Shown here: one piece after another, positions 12,901 to 23,120 of the stretch | Position numbering within the stretch: position 1 is the stretch's first letter | Layout: each line of letters starts with the position of its first letter | From: Rostratula benghalensis | Taxonomy: Eukaryota; Chordata; Aves; Charadriiformes; Rostratulidae | Direction: 5' to 3' | Length of the DNA: 64,000 nt | Assembly (NCBI GenBank): GCA_013399305.1 | Contig: VXAI01000182.1 | Coordinates: 746,422 to 810,421, forward strand | The notes under the pieces: generated by a model | Told to the model about the DNA's origin: nothing | The model's input: only the letters and a program-made list of their open reading frames with translations | Database searches by the model: none | Made by a program: the position numbers and the translations under genes

Positions 12901-15120
12901 GGATGTAAGCCAGTTCTAGTCTAGAAACGTCAAGCCTTCTTGCCTTACCATTAACACTGGAAGCTTTATTATTATTATGAAACATTTGTAATACAGCCCT
13001 GCCAAAGTGCCAAGAGCAGAGTTCTTTGGGCACTATGCATCCTCAAGTAGGTAGAGAGTCACTGCCTAGTTTGTAATATTAAAAAAAAAGAAAAAAGAAA
13101 AAAAAACACCACCAAACAAACAAAACATAGACAAAAAGGGCAGGAGAAGGGGTGTTCTGGGTCCAGTTCTGAGATTATGTGAACTATCTGTGAACTCCTC
13201 TTCCCCTCAATGCCTCTTAAATAGCTTCTATGGGAGATACCTCCATCTGTACTTCTGACAGTCTATAATGGGTGATAATAATTAAAGCTCATCTTGAAGA
13301 GAAAATGAGAGTATATTTCTCAGAATCCCTACCAGGAAATAGGATGATTTGGCCCAGCAGGGTGGAAAAAGCCTGGCATACTGTGTCAATATCACAGGAT
13401 CTGCCTTTCTTTAAATATATAAAATCTCTCATGGTTACAGTTTAACATGTAACCATTCTCTTTCAAATTCTGTTCTCAATGGTTTCTCAACACCGAGATC
13501 GAGCTGCTTCTATTCCAGTCCTTTTCACAACAACCAAGTCTACAAAAAGATTTTAACACTTCACATGTTCATAATTACTTTAATCAAAGAACTCTAAAGA
13601 ACTCTGCAAACATTTATTAACACTTGCAAGAGCTCCACAGGTCTGTTGCAGAGGGTTCTCGTTTTATCCCTGATGTATAGACAGAGTAACTAAGGTAACA
13701 GCAGGCAAAAAGTATTTGACTTCCCACTCCCAAGCTGTAGCGTGTTAACTATTAGATAATTATTCTTCTACTGAGAACAGCTTAATGCTGTAATGTACAA
13801 ATATTGACTGCTTGTGCTCAAGTGCCGCTCTCAAAAATCTCCTTCAGAGGTAGCTGCATCAATCAAGTTTCATGCAGGAATTACGGTCTATTTGCAAAGT
13901 TTGCAAAGGGATTTTGGCTGCCAGACTGTGGAAGTCCGGATTGAAAGTGTCAGTACAAAAGCAGCCCTCAGCTCTGAGGTGCACAGAGTAGACAACCTCC
14001 CTCACTAAAAAACAGGGACCCTATAATCCACACTTGCCCCGAGTTACTACTGTGAGCCAGAGCATGGAGGGGTGTCACTTGGTCACTGTCACCAAGCTCC
14101 TGTAAGAGAGGCCTTTCCTCGGCCATCTCCAGAGGAGCCAGCCCCAGCCTCATCCCAGTGCCTGGCTCTGCCCTGCTCTGCTGCATTTGGAGACACATTT
14201 TCCTGACAATGGAGAGAGCTACAAAAACCAAAATTGTGCACCTTTTCTAGGCTGGGAAAATATCCTGAGCTGCTGCTTCCCTTCCATGCCATTACTAATC
14301 ACTAGAAACAGCTGTTCCCTCTTTTTTTTTTTTTTCTTCTTTTTTGTTACTGTTTAATACCATTCTGATCAACTGTTTCTGGCAAAGACAGAATAGGAGA
14401 AAGAAAATTCTATACACCATCCCACTAAGCTGATATAGGTAAAGGCAGCTAATCAATATGATTCTTTATCTCCTTAGAAATTGAACGAAGACACCTTAAA
14501 CTCATCTCATATACTCCAGTGGTACTCAGACCATCTTGCATTCAAAATCAAACCAGTACCCAAGAAAAGAAAAATCTATTTTTTATTTCCAGTCCTTTGA
14601 CCCATCCAGGTCTCATGAGCAACAGCTAATGAAGTAATAGGTTCAGATTTTGCCAGTACCTACTAGGGTAAGTCAACCTGGAACATCTTGAAGCTATTAA
14701 AAGGCCTTAAAAGGGTCCTATATATTTCCGTGAACACACGTATCATAAAGTAAAAATGATTAAGTGTCTGGTACAAAGATTCTGAAAACAGTCAAGAACT
14801 GTTTGTTCCCAGCCCTGGAGGAGTTACAGAACCCTGAGGTGGACCATAGCTGCCAAACAAATCTAGATACTACAAATCTAGAGAGCCTTTCATCTTCAAC
14901 CTCTTCAAGATTCAAGGAGGGGTAAAAGTCCATTTTGGTGCATCAGTAAAACTTTCAAAGTTGATACAACTCATACTGTTTAAAAAAAAAATCACCGTAC
15001 AGATGGCAAAATAAATGCAGAAATGAAGAGCCAACTGTGAATTTGCGTGTATACAGGCCAACTCTCAGCTGTTAGGAGCAAGCCCAGTTTATACAAGCAG
15101 ACACCCTGAACACATGGTTA
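9944..15120. other. Non-coding stretch, no gene seen
   Basis: About 5.2 kb. The first 1 kb (to about 10.9 kb) is somewhat richer in GC and has overlapping open frames on both strands (minus 9848-10219 and 10137-10472) with no recognisable domain. The rest is AT-rich with an A-rich tract at 13081-13138 and T-rich runs near 12110 and 14320. No RNA gene or mobile element is recognisable. Confidence 0.5.
13081..13138. repeat. A-rich low-complexity tract
   Basis: Runs of A broken by single G, then CACC/AAAC words and CAAACAAACAAAAC. It looks like a degenerate A-rich simple repeat. CR1 elements do not end in poly(A), and no other retroposon body is visible to the left. Confidence 0.8.
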
Positions 15121-15199
15121 GGGTTTGGTGATTTTTGTTTGCTTATTTGTTTCCCTGGGGATTTTGGAGTTGGTTGGTTTGGGTTGTTTTGTTTTTTTA
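15121..15199. repeat. T/G-rich low-complexity tract
   Basis: Repeated GTTT, TTGG and GGTTTGGG words with a T run near 15192-15198. It sits directly beside a small minus-strand CR1 remnant, and may include degraded sequence flanking that insertion. Confidence 0.65.
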
Positions 15200-15218
15200 G
15201 AGATGATGATCACCTAAT

Positions 15219-15250
15219 CCTAGACTGGTTTGGGTTGGAAGGGACAATCC
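15219..15250 (-). mobile_element. CR1 LINE remnant, very short
   Basis: The words TAGACTGGTTTGGGTTGGAA followed by GGGACA match the reverse complement of the usual CR1 3' end (TTCCAACCCAAACCATTCTA type). Only about 30 bases remain and no octamer repeat is visible at the 3' tip, so this is a degraded minus-strand remnant. The length makes the call less certain than for the other copies. Confidence 0.6.
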
Positions 15251-15979
15251 AGCCAAGTGACAAAGCTATTCAGGAGTACTTTACATCATGAGGATAAAGC
15301 TATTCAGGAATTGGGGTGGGTTTTTTTTTTCATTATATACATCCTTTTCCTCCCCAGACCCAGCTCTCATAAAGCTGAACAGACAGACCCTCACAGACTC
15401 AGTGGGAGTAGAGATAGAGCTTTATGCTTGATTGAGGCCACTGAATTCTGTGCTGAAGAGCAGGATAGGTTGGCAGTACCATATGTCTGCCCTCCCATAG
15501 CCTTCAGCAGCTTTATCACCATGGCAATGGAGAATGAACATTGGTTTGAGGAGTGCCCAGGGCAGTAACATAGTGAAGGGATTCAAAACCTGGGAAGGCT
15601 GCCTGGTTAGTGTATATCCAGCCCAAATCCTCCTTCTCAGGTAATCCTCAAGCTGCTGCTAGTCAGCCTCCTGAATCCAATTTCTGGGATGACACAGGAG
15701 ATGTGACTCTGCTGTAGGCCACTGCCAGCCTCAGCACTGGGTGCCCAGGAAGACCAGGCAGGCGGCACTGAGCAGAACACTATAGAGTTGAGATAATTCC
15801 AACTGTTTGAGGCATCTTCAGGTTTTCTGAAGCATCTCCCTATTGCTTTTTTTACTGCTAGGAGGACAGTGAAAGCACTAACCTCCCCTAAAAAGTGTTG
15901 CAATACCAAAATCAGAATGAGTTTGACTACCTCAATCCATGCACCTCAGTGGACTCTTAGATCTTAAGGCTACAAAGAT
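15251..15979. other. Non-coding stretch with a 14-bp direct repeat
   Basis: The word AAAGCTATTCAGGA occurs at 15262-15275 and again at 15296-15309, a 34-base period. Open frames here (plus 15230-15568, minus 15637-15909) have no recognisable domain. Nothing else is seen before the CR1 copy that follows. Confidence 0.5.
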
Positions 15980-16395
15980 ATTAGAGGACTAGAACATTTC
16001 TCTTGTGATGAAAGGCTGAGAGACTTGGGTCTTTTTAGTCTGGAGAAAAAAAGACTTGGGGGGAAGGGGGAAATCTGATCAATGCCTATAAATACTTAAT
16101 GGGTGTCAGGAGGATGGGCCAGACTTCTTTCAGTGGTACCCAGTGACAGGACAAGAGGTAATGAGCACAAACTTGAACATATAAACATGAGGAGGAACTT
16201 ATTCACTTTAAGTGTGGCAGAGCACTGGAACAGGCTGCCAGAGAGATGGTGGAGTCTCTATATCTGGAAGCATTCAAAACCTGCCTGGACATGTTCCTGT
16301 GCAACCTGCTGTAGGTGGACCTGCTCTGATGAGGGGATTGGAGTAGATGATCTTCAGAGATCCCTTCCAACCCCTGCCATTCTGTGATTCTTTGA
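15980..16395 (+). mobile_element. CR1 LINE 3' fragment, about 415 bp
   Basis: The longest CR1 copy in the window, in plus orientation. It begins with the GAGGACTAGAACATTTCTC and GATGAAAGGCTGAGAGACT words and continues through GGCCAGACTTCTTTCAGTGG, GTGACAGGACAAGAGGTAAT and AACATGAGGAGGAACTTATT. It then has CACTGGAACAGGCTGCCAGA and GTAGATGATCTTCAGAGATC, and ends in ATTCTGTG (16379-16386) and ATTCTTTG (16387-16394). An open frame at 16103-16387 is a translation of this non-coding CR1 tail (residues such as EHWNRLPERWW). That peptide pattern turns up wherever CR1 tails are translated and is not a host gene. The reverse transcriptase and endonuclease regions are absent. Confidence 0.96.
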
Positions 16396-17135
16396 TCAGT
16401 TTTGTCTCCATCCATACTAACAGAACCTGGGAAGAGCTACTGCAGCTGAACCCATTCTGAGAGCACCCTTTGGTCAGCCAGTATTGTCTTACAGTGATTT
16501 GATATTTCAACAGGGACAAATGGAAGGAAGCAAAATCACAACAGGACCATGCTGCTTTAAATCAGTTTCTGAATTACTTGGTCAGGTCAGTGCATTGGCC
16601 CAGACAAGGAAGAAATCTGTTCAAAGGAGGAACTGTGAGACCCGATAGAGAAAACATGACCTCCAACCCCCGACATGAATACATCTACCAGCACAACACT
16701 ATTGGTGGTGGCAGTGATGAAAAACTTTGCAGAAAAAGCCTACCACAAGCAATTACCAAATGTATTTAAGCACTAAATATAGCCCAGTTCTTAGTTTTGA
16801 TTAGGCAGGACTCACACAATCACAGGTCAGCATTAGAACATAAAAATCCTCATGTCGCCAAGCCAAACAGCTTTCCAAGTATCACTCCTCCTCCCACCGC
16901 CTTCTGGGTTTTGCAGGAATTGTTTCTTGATGGTCAGCCCTCGATTCCATCTGTTGTGTCATGACAGCCCTTTGCACACAAGAACAGAAGAGCAGGGTTT
17001 GTTTCTGAGCCGATAAAGGAATGTGGCAATTTTTGAGAGACTGGCTTAAAAAAAAAAAACTTCCAAGTTTCAATAACATGCCTCGCAGTCAAGGGGCACT
17101 CAGAAATTTAAAAGGGAGCAGAACTCCTATGGGCC

Positions 17136-17214
17136 TTTTGTTTGGGGTTTTTGTGTTTGTTTTTGGTTTGGGTTTTGTGTGTTTTGATGGTGGTGGTGGT
17201 TTGTTTGTTTTTTT
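17136..17214. repeat. T/G-rich simple repeat with TGG units
   Basis: TTTG, GGTTT and GTGTTTT words, including a short GATGGTGGTGGTGGT run near 17186-17200. On the minus strand it translates as Pro/Lys/Thr-rich peptide, a composition artefact. Confidence 0.85.
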
Positions 17215-18054
17215 CCACTGAGCAAGGAACAGGTGTTCAGCTATTTCATAGCCAGGAGCATCATTCCAGTCAGAGATCCCTCGTGTCAAGGGTTTTCCAG
17301 GAACACATTTGCACTCATTAGCAGTTATTGCCACAATGGTACAAGTCAGCACAAGCTTGGGGTGCTGGCACAAGTAGAAACTTGGTTGCTCTCCAGAAAA
17401 GCATATTAAGTTTGTCTGAATGAGATGAAGGGAGCTGTAGTGAAACAAAGCATCCTTTAGGTACCTTTAACTAATCATAAAAAAAAGTAGAGGGAAAGGG
17501 AAACAAAAGGTAATTGTGTGTTGACTTGCATGTCCAAATCTCATCATTAGAAAGACTTTGCCATGTCCAGTGCTCACACTTACACACCAGACGTGCCTAT
17601 TTAAGCACTGGGACTGTGGGTATATACCAGGTACCACTCAGGAAACTGCATCTAATCAGCCTTTTGCACATATTACCTCATTATGTGCTCAGACTTACAG
17701 CTCTTGTCCTCAAAAATAAACCTCCCAGATGTGCACCGCAATGTATTTCAGTATCCAGCCCTATGTTTTCACTGGTTTTGACATTTATTCAATAACATCA
17801 TCATCGCATACTCACCCAGCAGTTCACATTTTCACATCCTTCAGACAGAAATCAGTTTTCAAAACGTATCTGAAGACATCAGTTTATATCACTCTTCAGA
17901 CACACTATTTTAACTACGTTCTAACTAATTTTATTTAGTCATTAACTGATTACATTAGCAAATCTGATCCATGACAGTAATTGCTCTCTAACAACTAATG
18001 TCTGGCCACCCTCAGCTCTGCGTCTCCTCAGCAGCAGCCTCATGGGAGAGGCTC

Positions 18055-18078
18055 TGGTCCTGATGGACATCAGGACCA
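18055..18078. repeat. 24-bp near-perfect palindrome
   Basis: TGGTCCTGATG (18055-18065) and CATCAGGACCA (18068-18078) are exact reverse complements, giving 11-bp arms separated by only two bases (GA). A perfect 11-bp arm pair with this spacing is expected well under once in 64 kb by my rough count. It could act as a dimer-binding site or form a cruciform. No known element is assigned. Confidence 0.75.
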
Positions 18079-18729
18079 AACCTTCCTTTCCTGCCAAGAG
18101 GCAGCTTTTGTCCACATCTGCCAGCTAGAAGCTAGGCCAGAATCTACAACATGGAGTGAAACATCAGAAGAAATCAGACTTTCCAGAACAATTTTCAAAG
18201 AAGAGGCTGCAAAGCTTGTGTTTTGGATAAATGAATAAAGATCTTCAGTGCAAGCTATTGGTCAAGAGAACTAACTCCACATTATCTGCAGCAAATACTC
18301 CCATTTTCCATCTACCTCCTGCCTCTGAATTTTACCTCAGTGATGTAAACAGCAGCCGCATCTTTCACCTTCCTTAGCCTTTGGAGAGTTAGCTTGCTTT
18401 CCCCATTCCCTCTGGGACCTCAGGAATCCCAACTCCCAACAGCAGGAGAAGGGGCAGATTTGTTCCTAAAAGCTTGTGTCCAAACAAGGCCCTTGTTTGC
18501 CAGCCTGCTTGCTGTTTTGATGGCACGTCTAAAGGTCTTACACAGCCTCTGTGAAGCCATGCGGGGTATAGCAAGTGTCCATACTCTTGTGTTTTTGATG
18601 AGACAGGAGGCACAGAACAGCACTAAACTTCAAACACTGCTAAGGATACATGGAGACCATGATAGTAGGAAGGAAGTATCTCACTCAGGAGCTCAACAGC
18701 TTTCTGCAAAGAACTGTCATGGGGGAAGA

Positions 18730-19010
18730 ATCATAGAATCATCTGGGCCGGAAGGGACCTTCAAAGGTCATCCAATCTGACCCCCCCGCAGTCAGCAGGG
18801 ATACCCCAACTAGACCAGGCTGCCCAGGGCCTCATCGGGCCTCCCCTTGAATATCTCCAGGGAAGGGTCCTCAACCACCTCCCTGGGAAACACGTAACAG
18901 TGCTCCACTACCCTCATTGTAAAGAACTTATTCCTAATATCCAATCTAAATCTGCTTTTCCTCAGTTTAAACCCATTGCCCCTCATCCTGTCAATGGGTT
19001 TGACAAGAGA
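18730..19010 (-). mobile_element. CR1 LINE 3' fragment, minus strand
   Basis: The copy starts, in plus-strand reading, with TCATAGAATCAT (the reverse complement of the 3' octamer end), then GGGCCGGAAGGGACCTTCAA and CCAGGCTGCCCAGGG. It continues with CCACCTCCCTGGGAAACA, GTAAAGAACTTATTCCTAAT and CCCATTGCCCCTCATCCTG. Recognisable similarity stops near 19010, where the usual CR1 continuation is missing. A run of C at 18781-18787 is a local expansion. The minus-strand open frame at 18810-19133 is a translation of this tail (FTMRVVEH) and not a gene. The next 100 bases are unrelated and hold a hairpin. Confidence 0.95.
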
Positions 19011-19103
19011 AAGATCTCCATGCCATGGTTTGACAATATACTGAGTCCAGACTGTATCCTGACCAAAAATGCTGCAGCCACACAGGGCAAAATGTGGCAC
19101 ATC

Positions 19104-19173
19104 TGTAAGCTCTGCTGGTTCAAATTTGTTCACTATGTTTCAACATGTCAACTTTGAACCAGCAGGTTTTATG
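19104..19173 (+). ncRNA. Precursor-like hairpin (possible small RNA)
   Basis: CTGCTGGTTCAAA (19112-19124) and TTTGAACCAGCAG (19153-19165) are perfect 13-bp reverse complements. Inward, after one mismatch, three more pairs form (19126-19128 with 19149-19151). Outward, pairing continues with wobbles to about 19104/19173 if the plus strand is transcribed. The result is a stem of roughly 20 or more pairs with a 20-base loop in a 70-nt span, within the size range of animal microRNA precursors. I do not recognise the arm sequences as a known microRNA. An unnamed inverted repeat is the alternative. Confidence 0.3.
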
Positions 19174-22100
19174 CCAGATCAAATATTATCTGCCTGCACC
19201 ACTCTAACTTTATGCTGTATCAAGTCTTCTCCATCTTCCTGCCACCAGTATAAAGCTGAAATAAAATAGAAAAACCAGAAAACCAGTATGGGTTCTGTGT
19301 CATGTGCTCAATAGGAAGGCAACTCTGTTCCCATCCCTGACTTACATCAATTTACTACCTCTGGGTGCACAAAGCTGGTACTGTACAGCCACAACCTGAT
19401 GATGTAATTATACAACCTCTTTTCCAGGAAAAAAAATAGAGTTTGAGAAGTTTCCACTTCCTTGCCTGACCCAGGTCTCCTGCTCCCACCTACACCTCAA
19501 TTTACCTCCTGTTCACTTCTGCTGATGCAACTGACTGTGGGGCTATGCAGTAAACTTGGTCAGGGAAGCTTCTTTGGATAGCAGTTGGGTTGTTGGGCTT
19601 TTTTTAATTTTGGATTATTTAATGTCTCCACAAAGAGCTGTCTCAGCACAACTGAGGAGGGGCAATGAACTACGTGGTACAGTGCCAGGAGCAAGTGGCC
19701 AAAGGTGGGGGCAAAACTTTGAAATTGCCTCTGCTTCTGGGGAAAGCATTCATGTAACTGCACCCTGAGTAATGTTAGCTGCCAACCTCCTGAGCAAGCA
19801 ATAGGCATAGCATTTGCATTTGAATTTAGAGAAAAATCCCCAGGGAGCGTGTCTAGGCAGGTGGCTAGTCTAGAGTTGGTCAGAGGTGGGATGGAAGGAG
19901 GGCATTCTTCATGAAAATTGGGTAAACAGTTCCCCAGGCTGCTACACACTACCAGGATTTTAGGTTGTTTCCAAAACTTTTACCTATCTGTACCTTTGCC
20001 TTAAGCTTTAATAAATAAATCTTCCCTTTGCTTTGCAAAGAAACCTGTCTAGGGTCATGGGACCAGACTCTGCGCAATGGAAAAGCTCATCAAGCTAATT
20101 AATTACCGCTCCTACCTCCCTCAGCATCAGCGAATGAATCCAGGTCCTTTGGCTCCAGCTACACAAACTAATAGGAAGGCACTTTTAATTACAGCCAGGG
20201 ACTGCATCCTCCATGGTTTGCAGTCATTGAGCTTGGTCCACAGCAGGGAATTTTCCCTGTTGTAGCTTGTGGAAAATCGATGGGAGCCACAAGCGTGGGC
20301 CAGGCTGTGGGGAAACCTGGGCTCCCGAATCAATTGTGAATCTTGCCGAGCGTGGTAAAGGCACGTACCTGCTGCCAGCCAAGTCTGCCTAACACCACGG
20401 CTGGTGATGTCTGCTGCTGGATTTTTATTTGCTTTCCTCTTTCAGGGGCAAAAAGGGTGAGAGAGGAAGGGGGAGGTGAGGCTGGTAGCAGGACTACCAT
20501 ATATAGTCATTATAATCATTAACCACAGCACACTAAATGAATCATTAAGCATCACAACAGATCCACACATGCTTTACTTCTTAAAGCTTCCTGACTTGAA
20601 TCTGTTTTCTGTACAAATGCCCAGTGATTGTTTCAAGCAACCAAGCACATTTCCAATGTTACTGCTGCAACTCCTTCCAAAAAAATAACTAAACAGATGA
20701 AGCTCTGCTGAAGGAACAGATCTGTTTATAGAACATACTTTTCTTTCACTAGACCAAATATATTCAGCCTTCTCAAATAAATACATACATTAAAAGCTTG
20801 GTAACTGGCTAAAGCAGAAAAAGAAACAGCAAATGGGAAATTATGTAACAAAGAGCAACTTCAATAAGAATGTGCATTTTAAAATACTTTATGCATGCTA
20901 CTTCCAGGCTAAATCTGAGAGCATTTTTTTTTTAATCAAATATCTAAGACTGAATAAAAGGTTCCATTAGAAAATAAAAATTTAAATGAAAGGGATTAAT
21001 TTTTGAAAATAAATAAGTCTTCAGTCTATAGCATTACAATCTAAATGTAGCTTTAGCCTGGAAAATAAGAATATGAAAGCAAATCTAACTAGGCAAATAA
21101 AACAATATTGACTTATTTGGTTTTTTTTTTTATCCAAGCTAAAATGAAATTTAAAAAATATATAAATAATATAAATATTTTCCCCCAAATGCTATTGTTC
21201 TTATTACTCAAGCAGCTATTTCCACAGTCATATGCTTGCAACAGCACCTGGCAGCAGTTTCAATAAGTTATCTGAGTATTACAAAATGACTTTACAACAG
21301 CAGACAAAACTGCTCCATTCAGCCCTCCTGAACTGATCCCCTTTTGGCTTCCATTTCAGATTAGCCCCTCTGGATCAGCCCTCCCCATATCACAAGGCTG
21401 CTGAGCTGAGGCCAACTGAATCAAAACCCCAAGAAATCACAATAGGATTAAAAATTCCTGAGGACAGAAGCCAACCAGCAGTTTTTCCATGGACATTAAT
21501 AAAAGAAGGATCGGGCAATAAACACAATACCATAATCTCCCAACCTTTACTCAGGTGTAGGTCTGGACTGTGTCTTCATGGATGTTTGCACACTACTTAG
21601 GAGGCTGAAAGAAGTAAGGATAATTATGCAAGTAACAGTTGGCTTCATTAATTCAGCTCTGCTGAAGCAAGGTTGCAGGAGCAGACTGAAGATTATATAT
21701 CGTATCTTTCTAATCCTTCAGCTTATTCTGATTTAATAGAGAGGACATGTGTAACATTCATCAGCAGAGCCCTGAGCACACAGGTAAGGCAGCAATAATC
21801 ACCACGGCTGTATCGGTCCAGGCACTATCGTCTTATCTATCAGCTGTCTCTGCAGTTTGTAAGAGCCGCTTATCTCAAAGAGCTATCAGATCTGAACTTC
21901 AGTTCAGTCTTTTGTTTGATCTTGTTTTCTTCTGCGTTCATTTGAAGCTCCACATATCATGCTTTTAATTTTGCATCAAAATGCATCAGGGCCTTTAATT
22001 TTATTCCTGCTACTGATGCAATATGGTCTTAGCAACAATGAGAACAGTGAGCAAGTCATGAAAATAATAAACCATGCTAGGTCTGGAGGCTATGAAATCA

Positions 22101-22929
22101 GTTCAAACATACTGCGGGGAGCTGTACTGCCTGCACTGAGACACATGGCTTTCCATGGGCACAAGCCCATTTATGAGTCATGAAACATAATGGAGTATTG
22201 TTGAAAGCTTTGGGACCATGAGAAATTATCTACTGCCCGGCATGGGGAATGGTATAAACTGGCAAGGAACTGGAGTTACATTCTTTTACAGAAATGAAAT
22301 CAGACAGCCTTGGCCTGCTTTCCAGTATACAAAACCACAAATCATGATGACAACTCCTTAATTAGGACTAATTTTTTTTAAAAAAAAAAAAGACTTGCCA
22401 CTGCACTAACCAACCAGGGAAGCCAACATTTTCTCTGTCCCAAGCTGAGGAAGGGGAGGTGGAGAAGAAAAAAAGGAGGGAGAGTAAATGAGTCTAGTGT
22501 CTCAGCATGAGCTACGAAAGCAAATGTACCTTTCTCTTTCCTGCACCAGGTGACATTCCCTCATGCTGAGGATTTGGTACACATGGACAAGCAGAACAAA
22601 AGCTATTTGCTTAACATTATGGTGTGATAACACCACAGTGCCCTAGGTGTGTGTATCTCCATGCAGAGGAGAGCTGCCAGTGCAGGAAGCAGCATGTTCC
22701 ATAGGGAATGGCACAGGGCTGGATGTCATTTCTCATTCAAACCCCATCTTCCTTCTGGTTCCCTTGCTTTTAGAAAAAAAAAAAAATTTAAATGGCCCTC
22801 TGACTGAAAAAACAGAAATCCTCTGAATGGTGAAGAGCTTAGGAAATTGCATAATTGCAGGAATACAGAGCTTAATAGAGAAATACCTGATAGGGAAGTG
22901 AAGAAAACAAAGTCAGAACTCCATTTGAA
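19174..22929. other. Non-coding stretch, AT-rich with motif cluster
   Basis: About 3.8 kb. The part from 20.7 to 21.2 kb is very AT-rich with TAAATAT words. A group of GATA-type and E-box words lies at 21.8 kb and is listed separately. A T8/A13 junction sits at 22372-22392. No open frame has a recognisable domain. Confidence 0.5.
21600..22180. promoter_or_regulatory. Candidate cis-regulatory stretch with GATA motifs
   Basis: TTATCT (GATA-type, minus strand) occurs at 21833-21838 and 21870-21875, with a CAGCTG E-box at 21841-21846 and further TATC words at 21826 and 21884. Downstream are AT-rich words that resemble homeodomain or POU sites (TTTTAATTTTGCAT near 21962). GATA plus E-box groups are known in vertebrate enhancers. 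Here the call rests on motif density alone, and such motifs are common by chance. Confidence 0.3.
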
Positions 22930-23120
22930 CACAAGAAAGTTGCTTTTCTGTCAGGATGGTTTGAGCGATGGAATAAGTTGCTGACAATTTGTGGAGTCTC
23001 CATCCTTGGAGACATTCAGCATGGCCCTGAGGAACCTGCTTTAGCCATCCTTGCCTGCAGGGATAGAACTGGACTAGATGATCTTCAGAGGTCCCTGCCA
23101 ACCTTCACAACATTGTGATT
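22930..23120 (+). mobile_element. CR1 LINE 3' fragment, degraded
   Basis: A diverged CR1 tail. The opening AAGAAAGTTGCTTTTCTGTC corresponds to the CR1 word for 'aacttctttactgt'. It is followed by TGTGGAGTCTCCATCCTTGG, GACATTCAGCATGGCC, GAACTGGACTAGATGATCTT and AGGTCCCTGCCAACCTTC. The terminal octamer is decayed to CATTGTGATT. The level of change makes it one of the older copies here. Confidence 0.92.

Larger units (their letters stand above)
16396..18729. other. Non-coding stretch with T/G tract and a palindrome
   Basis: About 2.3 kb. It holds a T/G-rich simple repeat (17136-17214) and a strong palindrome (18055-18078). No gene, RNA gene or further CR1 copy is seen. Confidence 0.55.

Noticed and set aside
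13081..13138. Poly(A) tail of a processed pseudogene
   Set aside because: No coding-like or gene-like sequence precedes it and no target-site duplication was seen. It is a degenerate A-rich simple repeat.
16103..16387. 94-codon plus-strand open frame as a host protein
   Set aside because: It is a translation of the CR1 tail, with the EHWNRLP pattern that CR1 tails give.
18810..19133. 107-codon minus-strand open frame as a host protein
   Set aside because: Most of it is a translation of a minus-strand CR1 tail (FTMRVVEH, then EDPSLEIFKG).
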